From: Liolophura sinensis
Lineage: Eukaryota > Mollusca > Polyplacophora > Chitonida > Chitonidae
Direction of reading: 5' to 3'
Assembly (NCBI RefSeq): GCF_032854445.1
Contig: NC_088297.1
Coordinates: 10,812,163-10,876,162 of the forward strand
Length of the DNA: 64,000 bases
Numbering within the stretch: position 1 is the first letter of the stretch; each line of letters begins with the position of its first letter. Position numbers and translations under genes: made by a program. Shown here in pieces: positions 58,001 through 64,000 of the stretch. The notes under the pieces are model-generated. The model worked only from the letters and a program-made list of their open reading frames with translations, made no database searches and had not been told where the DNA came from.

Positions 58001-59542
58001 TTAAAGGGATGGTAAAGAAATACACGAAAACTGAAAGCGATGCTGACAAAGTTGCTTTTCTTCCATCTGCATGTAGAGCGGACGTTCTCCTGGTCGTCTT
58101 TCTCTTAGACTGCGTTAGACGGCCCTTCCGCCTTTGTCTATCTTTGTTGTACCCAAAATCCACCCGCCCCTCTGTCCATCTGTGTGTACCCAAAATCCAC
58201 CCGCCCCTCTGTCCATACGTCCAACCGCTCCTCTATCTGTGTGTACGTCAGCCCATCCGCCTCTCTGTCTCTTTCTCTGTTTTTCTGTCCCTTTATGTGT
58301 GCGTGAGTCTATTTGCTTTTCTCTCCATCTGTGTGTACGTCATTCTGTTCGCCACTCTCTCCATCTGTGTGTACGTCATTCCATCCGTCCCACCAGTCCA
58401 TTTGACAATCTCTCCATCTGCATGGGCGACATTTCGTCCGTCCCATCAGTTCATTCACCACTGTCTTCATGTGTGTGGACGTCATTCCATCCGTCCCATC
58501 ATATATTCATCTCTGTCCATCGGTATGCACGTCGGTGCGATCATCTGTTCATCCGCGTGCCTTCCTCTTCTTCCTACCACAACAATAAAGATATTAATTT
58601 CTTTAATGATTAGAGAAAGAAAAATCGTTTTCCAACAAAATGTAGCCTTTCATTTATTTTCAGGGAAAGTGCAAATATAACTTCCCCGCCTAAATACGCT
58701 GGCAGGAACCTTTATGACGTCCTACGCAATGACGTAGATTGGACCAAAAAATCGCAACGTGACGCCTTCCAGGAGTTGGTGATTCAAGATGGCGTCGACG
58801 GTTTCAAAGTGGAATGTTCCGCATCCGATATTAAGTATCCGGTAAGCTGAATCAGTCAGGCAGTTTAACTTAGTTAATATTCATAGGCAGGGACCTACCT
58901 AAAATAAATTTCATCGGTTGGGTGTGGCCATTGGCAACTGTAACACTGTAGTGGATACTCTGGTTTTACTTTTTATGCTGTAATTGATGTAAATTATTTA
59001 TTTATTTTGATTGGTGTTTTACCAATTTTAGCGTTTGATTTCATATTTAGGTTCAGAAGAAACACCACATTTTAGGATTAAGTCCGACTGAAGTCTAGGG
59101 CAGCTTCATGACCTCTAAGCCCATGGAATCTTGATCCTTATTGGGTCTGGCGGATACAGCGCTGGCCTGCTACGACTGTCAACCCCTTGACCAATAAGGT
59201 CGCGTGTTCAAATCCAGCTCTCGCTTGTTCGACCATTCCTCTACCTATAAACCTGACAGCCATCGTTTATAAGAGATATTTCTTGAGCACATCGTTAAAC
59301 ACCAATCAAATATTTCTGGTATTTGGAATTAAATGTTGCATTGTAGTTGGAAGAACGTTTTTTTAAATGGAATTAGAGATTTTTTCTTTTAAATTCTTTT
59401 TCAGATGGATAATAATCTGGTAGCCTTTCCCGCAAAGATACGAAGCGAACCACCATCCCAAACCTGTAGCGGGGACCAAGCTGGCAGGACCAGTTTCCTC
59501 ATGCTTATCACTCTTGTCATGATCTTGGCTGCATGCATATAG
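48789..59542 (+). CDS. MOXD1-like: DBH-like monooxygenase protein (MOXD1-type), complete, 12 exons
   Basis: Exons: 48789-49070, 49741-49887, 51065-51238, 51743-51826, 53220-53399, 54309-54411, 55114-55280, 56073-56261, 57294-57353, 57793-57920, 58664-58841, 59405-59542. They join without a stop to 609 residues, close to the roughly 613 of vertebrate MOXD1. Order: signal peptide (MMVIRVCVLILSLVFLTHG); DOMON domain from about 35 to 165 (GVGFSPNGGMKGSDIVIGWV); copper monooxygenase N-domain with the His-His CuH pair at 243-244 (ELHHIVMYNC) and third His at 315 (THYDNP); C-domain with CuM ligands His396 and His398 (HSHLLGHAM) and Met471 (GGLSTMNEMC). AGLPFG and FADSFKTVGYCHPECLSQ are further family motifs. 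A hydrophobic C-terminus (FLMLITLVMILAAC) suggests a membrane or GPI anchor. The product should be a lumenal or cell-surface copper monooxygenase related to dopamine beta-hydroxylase; its substrate is unknown. Introns contain SINEs, a MITE-like pair and a splice-acceptor array. Confidence 0.95.
50012..50172. mobile_element. MITE-like element, copy 1 (intron 2 of MOXD1-like)
   Basis: Inverted ends TGCTAGAATGTATTCTG and CAGAATACATTCTAGTA, with GATTCTATTAGACTAACAGG inside. A related copy lies at 54525-54676. No coding capacity. Confidence 0.65.
50998..51058 (+). mobile_element. SINE family A tail fragment abutting exon 3
   Basis: CCGTAAAACGCCAATCAAGT followed by (AAAT)n ends only a few bases before the exon 3 acceptor at 51064. 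Confidence 0.7.
51855..51933 (+). mobile_element. SINE family A 3' fragment
   Basis: CATAATGCTGGTTGCCGTGG to GAGTACGTCGTAAAACACC and AAATAAAT, continuing into an ATT microsatellite. Confidence 0.88.
51934..52008. repeat. (ATT)n microsatellite
   Basis: About 24 perfect ATT units grown from the SINE tail in intron 4. Confidence 0.97.
52150..53219 (+). repeat. Degenerate tandem array resembling the exon 5 splice acceptor
   Basis: About twenty units of variable length (roughly 40-60 bp) of the form TTTGTCCATTTTCCCAGGCT then AAGCTTATCAGCAGACATG. The array ends at the genuine acceptor of MOXD exon 5 (CTATTTTCCCAG then ATCGAGCCTGTCATACAG). The paralogous exon 5 at 75 starts GTTGAGCCTATAATACAG, very like units such as GTTGAGCCTATCA. 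The units thus seem to derive from the intron 4/exon 5 border. Confidence 0.82.
54019..54261 (+). mobile_element. SINE family A, full length, diverged
   Basis: Head GGAACCTCCGTGGCCTACTG, B box GAGTTCAAGTCCAGCTCATG, tail GAGTATGGCGTAAAACACC. It lies in intron 5 of MOXD1-like. Confidence 0.9.
54525..54676. mobile_element. MITE-like element, copy 2 (intron 6 of MOXD1-like)
   Basis: Matches 50012-50172 (TGCTAGAATATTTTC.. GATTTCATTAGACTAACAGG ..GAAAACATTGTAGCA), with imperfect inverted ends. Confidence 0.65.
55680..55860 (+). mobile_element. tRNA-like SINE remnant
   Basis: GATGGCCGTAGTTGAGCTGT (A-box-like) and GCGAGTTCAAATCCGAGCC (B-box-like) about 60 bp apart, as in tRNAs, but without a 3' acceptor arm. 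Intron 7 of MOXD1-like. Confidence 0.5.
56634..56983 (-). mobile_element. SINE family B, full length
   Basis: Antisense copy from (GAGT)n and GCTTGGGGTTTAACGTCGTA to GCGGACGCTCTACAAACTC. Intron 8 of MOXD1-like. Confidence 0.94.
57360..57440 (-). mobile_element. SINE family A fragment at the exon 9 donor
   Basis: TTATTTATTTATCGGATTGA then CGGCGGCCAGCATTATTGTG begins directly after GTAAGT of the exon 9 donor. Confidence 0.75.
58140..58560. repeat. Degenerate pyrimidine-rich tandem repeat
   Basis: Irregular units with CTCCATCTGTGTGTACGTCA and CATTCCATCCGTCCCA in intron 10. It explains long open frames on the plus strand here. Confidence 0.75.
59150..59318 (+). mobile_element. tRNA-derived SINE, family C-like
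   Basis: CTGGCGGATACAGCGCTGGC head, CGTGTTCAAATCCAGCTCTC (B box), and tail TTTCTTGAGCACATCGTTAA with CACCAATCAAATA. Intron 11 of MOXD1-like. Confidence 0.75.
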
Positions 59543-59923
59543 TGTTATCTCTCCGTGTATACTTTGGTTTTTTCTCTTTTTTTTTCACAAAATTCATTTG
59601 TATTCCACGCATTCTTAGTGGTTCACCTCATCCTTTGCTCCCATTTTCTATCCACTGCACTTGCCCCCCAAAATACCCCCAAAAATTGCATTTTCAGGGC
59701 CAAGTAAAATCGAAACGTACTCTTGTTAGTGCTGAAATTAATCATCGTACCCTTAACAAAAAATCTCAAATCACATCTCTAACCTCAAACTCTCAGAATC
59801 AGACTAGATGATTGACTCGATCTGTTAGTGACGGCCTTTGAGTTTATGCACAGAATTTCAGCTCAAGGTCCCTCCACATTATCACCTAAATTCTCTCATC
59901 TCCAAAACGTTTTCTTTATAGAA

Positions 59924-59929
59924 AATAAA
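59924..59929 (+). terminator. Candidate polyadenylation signal of MOXD1-like
   Basis: AATAAA about 380 nt after the stop codon, followed by a second near match at about 59939. Confidence 0.4.
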
Positions 59930-60309
59930 TCATCACAAAATAAAGCTAATCACTTACTTCTATGGCGCCATACACTGGAGCAATTAAAAACGGAATAATC
60001 GAATTAAGTGATATTTTTTTGAAAGTGATAAAGGTGCATTTGTCAGATAACGGTTTTTAGTGCGTATTATTGCGCATGCCTAAAACAGGTCATACGCTCC
60101 ACCAGCAAATGCACGTGAAGGTTTATGCCTATTCTACAATATTGCAATCTCTGGCTACAACCTCAGATGCAGCTCACTTCTTGTCTTTACGCAAGGCGCT
60201 CTGGTCTCCTCCATGCACAATACCAAACGCCATACATGTGAAGTTCAAGTGAAAAGAACAATCAATTAGTAAATCTATTCGCATGGGCATCTTTGAATCA
60301 TATAGAGTT

Positions 60310-60459
60310 TTTTTTTTATTGTTTGATTGGTATTGTACGCCATACCCAAGAATTTTTCACCTATACGACAGCGGCCAGCATCGATGGGAAGAAACCGGGC
60401 AGTGGCCGCGGGGAAATACACGACCATCCGCAGGTTGCTGAAAGATCTTTCCACGTACC
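60310..60459 (-). mobile_element. SINE family A, truncated
   Basis: Antisense GATTGGTATTGTACGCCATA to GATCTTTCCACGTACC. Confidence 0.85.
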
Positions 60460-60635
60460 TTCACTTTTTAGTGTTCACACAAGAAAAACCTATATTGTTT
60501 CCATGACTAGATTTTTTTACATTTTACATTGCTTCTACGTCTTCATAAGATGACAAATAAACAAATTTGTCCAGAATATGTGTTCATCATTATGTTATCA
60601 CAAGCTTTAACTAATTACACATGTACTTATTCATT

Positions 60636-60710
60636 TGTTTATTTATTTGATTAGTGTCTAATATGGTACTCTGGGCAGAATTTGCTACTTATATCACGGC
60701 GGTCAGGTAC
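60636..60710 (-). mobile_element. SINE family A tail fragment, diverged
   Basis: TTTGTTTATTTATTTGATTAG and TTATATCACGGCGGTCAGG resemble the antisense 3' end. Confidence 0.6.
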
Positions 60711-61333
60711 TAGTATTTCGGTATATATATACACATATATATCTGTGTGTGTGTGTTTACAGTTGACGTCATACACATACAAAGTTTATGAATCAGTTAA
60801 CTTTGACCTATACTGACTTTGTATAAGCCTACAGTATGAGCTGATCTCAAATATTTGAAAGTCACCAGGGCATGTATTGTCCTGGATTGAAAAGCCCCCG
60901 CAAAGTCAGCTATATAGTGTACTCAACCCTTTTGTCACATCGGTTTCGAGACCTGTTAGTCATTGACGTTTTTAAAAGCTTCGGACAAAGCTGACAATTG
61001 ACCCCAATACGTTGAAGACTGCGTCAGAATATAGCATACGGGTTATTGGTATCATATTTTAATCGGAACATTAAATAGGGGTCAGATTTGTGGAAGTTTT
61101 TTTCTTATAAGACAAGTTACTGTACGTGTTGTGTGGATGTGATAGAACATCTGGGCCATTAGCTACTGGATTTACCGTTACATGTATTCGAATCAACGAT
61201 GAGGTCGGTATTATATATCTTGTAGACGATTCAGTTCATAAAGTCGGTATTTAGTATTGTTTTGTTTCGTTTAACATAATAACTGGTAAATGTAAATCGG
61301 TCTATAAACCCTTCACAATGTATTATTGTGACA
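60711..61333. other. Intergenic, no gene seen
   Basis: Contains a short (TA)/(TG) microsatellite at about 60725-60760. No exon was recognised. Confidence 0.5.
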
Positions 61334-61448
61334 TTTCCCCGCGCTCTGCCCGGTTTCCTCCCACCATAATGCTGGCCGACGTCGTATAAGTGGAATATTC
61401 TTGAGGTGCAGCGGAAAACACCAAATAAATAAATAAATAAATAAATAA
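61334..61448 (+). mobile_element. SINE family A, 5'-truncated
   Basis: CTCTGCCCGGTTTCCTCCCA to GGAAAACACC and (AAAT)n. Confidence 0.88.
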
Positions 61449-61699
61449 TGGCAAACCAAACATAATTTTAACCGGCCTTGTAATGACAGTATATATAACG
61501 ACACAAGGGTTTGTCTATAACTGTCACGGCGTTAAGGTACTTAATTCAAAAATATCTTAAATTACAAATTTTCTATATTCAAAATCTTGATTCTTTCTGA
61601 TTTAAGATTCTCGTAAGGTGTAGGGAATTTTATTTATCTATTTATTGATTTGATTGATGTGTTGAAATGATCAATAATAAATCCATGATTGCACATTGT

Positions 61700-61846
61700 G
61701 GCCTCCTCTCCGGCCGTACATGGCTCGTGGGTTTCCCTTGGGCTCTTCCCGGTTTACTCTCACCATAATGCTGGTCGCCGTCACATATATATAAATATGT
61801 AATATGCTTGAGCACGACGAAAACAACCAAATAAATAAATAAACAT
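61700..61846 (+). mobile_element. SINE family A, diverged, 5'-truncated
   Basis: CCTCCTCTCCGGCCGTACAT, CACCATAATGCTGGTCGCCG, and GAGCACGACGAAAACAACC with (AAAT)n. Part of the body is deleted. Confidence 0.8.
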
Positions 61847-62091
61847 TACAGACGTCCCCATAATAACAGACATTCCTGCAACGAGTATCCTTATGATTGA
61901 TAAAGAATTCAATGTGTCTTTTAACTGGAAAGATAACAAACCAGATAACAAAACAAATTTACATACACATACCTGTTCGAAAGATCGATAGTAACTTAAT
62001 AAAAACAAAAATTGATCGCCTTCGTAAATATGAAAATTTCATTTGCATTACGTTGAGTAAAAGTCAATTAATCAACTAATCTATAATGCAC

Positions 62092-62283
62092 CTCGACCGT
62101 ATGTGGGAAGGTCTTCCAGCAACCCGTGGATGGTCGTGGGTTTCCCTCAAGCTCTGCCCGGTTCTCTCCCACCATACTTTAATGCTGGCCGCCGTCGTAT
62201 AAGTGAAATATTTCTGAGTACGGCGTAAAACATTAATAAAATAAATAAATAAATAAATAAATAGATAAATAAATAAATAAATA
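62092..62283 (+). mobile_element. SINE family A, 5'-truncated, with target duplication
   Basis: CTCGACCGTATGTGGGAAGG to GAGTACGGCGTAAAACATT and a long (AAAT)n; TATAATGCACCT lies on both sides. Confidence 0.92.
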
Positions 62284-62678
62284 TAATGCACCTATATATG
62301 GCCAAATATGTCAGGAAAACATACAGCAAAATGTTGTTTCTCTTTTCAGGTTAGGATGGGTATGACTAGATTCTTTAATGTGTGTTAATATATCAACCGT
62401 TCAGATTTCTACATGAGGCCTACAACATACAACTGTTGACCACTCTTTACTTGAGGACAGAAAATCAATTTCCATCAACAAGGATCGTGATAAAAATGTT
62501 CTCTGAATTCTACTAATCAATAATGAATTTATTCACGATCTAATTTTACGAAGAGAACGTTTCAGATAATCTAGTACAATTTTTGCCGACACTTCATGTT
62601 ATACAAGATCCTGTAAATAACAAGGATAAACATTATAACAGAGCATTTTCGGTGCCCATCAACTGGCTTCTGTCAAGT

Positions 62679-64000
62679 ATGGACGAAACCCCGCAGATTA
62701 ACACTCCAAAACCAAAAACACATCGGCGACATACTTCCATAACTACTATCGCTGACAACGTCAACAGCGATGACAGCGCCTCCACGTCATCTAAGGGAAG
62801 TAACTCAACAACGTCTTCTGTTGTGAGCATACGTGTTCGACCGAAGACTCCGGATCTGCCTGCGCCAGGTTCTGAAACAATCATGCTGGACAATAACTCA
62901 AACGAAATCCAGAAGAAACCTGAAAACAGAACATATAACAAAGAGGTGCCACAATCGAAAGTCCACTACTACAAGCCACACGCTCCCGTCGACAGCAAAC
63001 CAAGGCCTCTAACTCATTCTTACAAGTATTTCTCTGGTCCGCCGCCCCGTTATAGGGACTACAAGTACCGTGATTACAAGGCCAAGAACACTGACATTCC
63101 CAAATACAAGGAACACAAGTACCGGGAATACAATACATACAGAGAGTACAAGCTGACACCATGGAATACATTCTGGCTAGGAGGCTACAAAGAGAATGTT
63201 CCAAAGGTCGTTCCCAAGAAACCCAAGCCAGTCGGGAGACCGAAGAAACCTCCCAAGAAAATTGGAATTTTAAGCGCACACAGCATGTTTTATCCTTACA
63301 GTGAATTTAAATACAAACCGTATGAGACGGTAAAAGAATACAAATATAGAGATTATTCCGGTTACAAGGAATATAAAGGTTACAGAGAATATAAAGGTAG
63401 ACAGGTGCCCCTGAGCACTCACTACGACTTCATCGGCATCTGGCGTCCGTTTGGCAGCAAAGGTCCCATTCCTTGGAGAAAATCTAAGACATTTAATCCT
63501 CCGTTTCGGTACGTTTATCCACCAGTCGATGGCGAGAAGTTTTTCGACCCCCCGGCGAGATATATCAGTCAATCGTCCACTACAGAAAAGGTACAGGAAA
63601 CTCCTGAGGATGAGGATTTAAGCAGGGTTTATGATCCTCCACAGAGGAAGATACAGCCGCACGTTGACACAGTGAACGTCAGCGAAGCGACCATTATCAC
63701 TGAAGACGAGAAAATTTTCGACCCTCCAGAAAGACGTGTTGTAGTTATGTCAACGGAGGAGCCAGTCTATACTGAAGAAACAAAGGTGTTTGAGCCACCT
63801 CAGAGAGTAATTGTCCTGTCAATCGCAGCTGCGGAGGTTGCTCCGATCGAAAGTACTCCGTTAGTCACAGCGCCTCAGTTGGAGTACGATGAAGAGTACC
63901 GGATTCACGACCCACCACAAAGAAGTATTGTTGAACCACGAGAATACGCCGAAGAGAGCAAAGATCTCGATCAACCTTCTAGACAGTTAACGGCACCAAA
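62679..64000 (+). CDS. Unknown Tyr/Lys-rich protein with DPPxR repeats, partial (runs off the window)
   Basis: The frame is open from 62544 to the window end; the first ATG is at 62679, giving at least 440 codons. Coding may begin earlier: a possible acceptor ends at 62565 (ACGTTTCAG) and the frame stays open from there, so this may be a downstream exon. Composition by region: Ser/Thr-rich start (residues 1-65); Tyr/Lys/Arg repeats of YRDYK/YREYK/YKEYK type at about 125-160 and 205-241; a PKKPKP-type basic stretch at about 175-195; then repeated FDPPxR-like motifs (FNPPFR 272, FDPPAR 289, YDPPQR 318, FDPPER 347, FEPPQR 371, HDPPQR 410, DQPSR 431) separated by acidic Glu/Thr-rich linkers. No signal peptide at the visible ATG and no known domain recognised. 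The even, biased, stop-free sequence makes it very likely coding; function unknown. Confidence 0.75.
   Translation, partial: MDETPQINTPKPKTHRRHTSITTIADNVNSDDSASTSSKGSNSTTSSVVSIRVRPKTPDLPAPGSETIMLDNNSNEIQKKPENRTYNKEVPQSKVHYYKPHAPVDSKPRPLTHSYKYFSGPPPRYRDYKYRDYKAKNTDIPKYKEHKYREYNTYREYKLTPWNTFWLGGYKENVPKVVPKKPKPVGRPKKPPKKIGILSAHSMFYPYSEFKYKPYETVKEYKYRDYSGYKEYKGYREYKGRQVPLSTHYDFIGIWRPFGSKGPIPWRKSKTFNPPFRYVYPPVDGEKFFDPPARYISQSSTTEKVQETPEDEDLSRVYDPPQRKIQPHVDTVNVSEATIITEDEKIFDPPERRVVVMSTEEPVYTEETKVFEPPQRVIVLSIAAAEVAPIESTPLVTAPQLEYDEEYRIHDPPQRSIVEPREYAEESKDLDQPSRQLTAP

Noticed and set aside
57976-58680. 234- and 159-codon frames in MOXD1-like intron 10
   Set aside because: Produced by a pyrimidine-rich degenerate tandem repeat and overlapping the exon 11 start in another frame.
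59533-59811. 92-codon frame after MOXD1-like
   Set aside because: Overlaps the stop of the last exon and lies in the probable 3' UTR.
62633-63572. Minus-strand frames of 100-132 codons at the right end
   Set aside because: Shadows of the long plus-strand frame, whose composition is far more protein-like.

Overview
This is animal nuclear DNA, most likely from a mollusc (gastropod or bivalve; genus not determined). Protein-coding sequence is split into short exons with GT..AG borders. Intergenic and intronic DNA is AT-rich and full of repeats. Two abundant tRNA-derived SINE families are present. Family A ends in a TTGAGTACGGCGTAAAACAC tail plus (AAAT)n. Family B ends in GACGTTAAACCCCAAGCAC plus (TCAC)n. 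Both have the look of mollusc SINEs. No bacterial operons, CRISPR arrays or convincing tRNA/rRNA genes were seen.

Layout. 1-4888 (minus): first five exons of a DBH-like monooxygenase (MOXD1-type copper protein) whose 3' part lies off the left edge; intron 4 holds a Tc1-like transposon. 4889-26453: mostly transposon debris. It includes a CR1/Jockey-type LINE fragment split by a SINE with a perfect target duplication, a DIRS-like retroelement whose reverse-transcriptase motif A region has become a 51-bp minisatellite, a decayed L1-like LINE, and two possible minus-strand exons of an unknown gene at 19.8-20.65 kb. 26454-33237 (minus): a four-exon secreted C-type lectin-domain gene; its 37-nt second exon sits inside a 103-bp tandem array present about 23 times. 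34638-34809 and 44668-45703 (minus): decayed relatives of that lectin. 41008-42661: a second Tc1-like copy with an internally inverted transposase. 48789-59542 (plus): a complete 12-exon MOXD1-like gene of 609 residues with all copper ligands, a paralogue of the left gene in head-to-head orientation. 62679-64000 (plus): a long open frame running off the right edge, rich in Tyr/Lys and in DPPxR motifs, which I cannot assign to a family.

The most interesting pattern is that three tandem arrays in two neighbouring genes are each built on a splice junction. They are the whole mini-exon with both splice sites (29.1-31.7 kb), the donor end of lectin exon 3 (27.7-28.25 kb), and the acceptor of MOXD exon 5 (52.15-53.22 kb). 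The mini-exon array is the main candidate for an undescribed system. Reading phase allows one copy per mRNA, a second copy would introduce a stop, and the copies differ slightly in the peptide they encode.

All exon borders were derived by eye from splice consensus, phase and comparison between paralogues inside the window. No database search was run.
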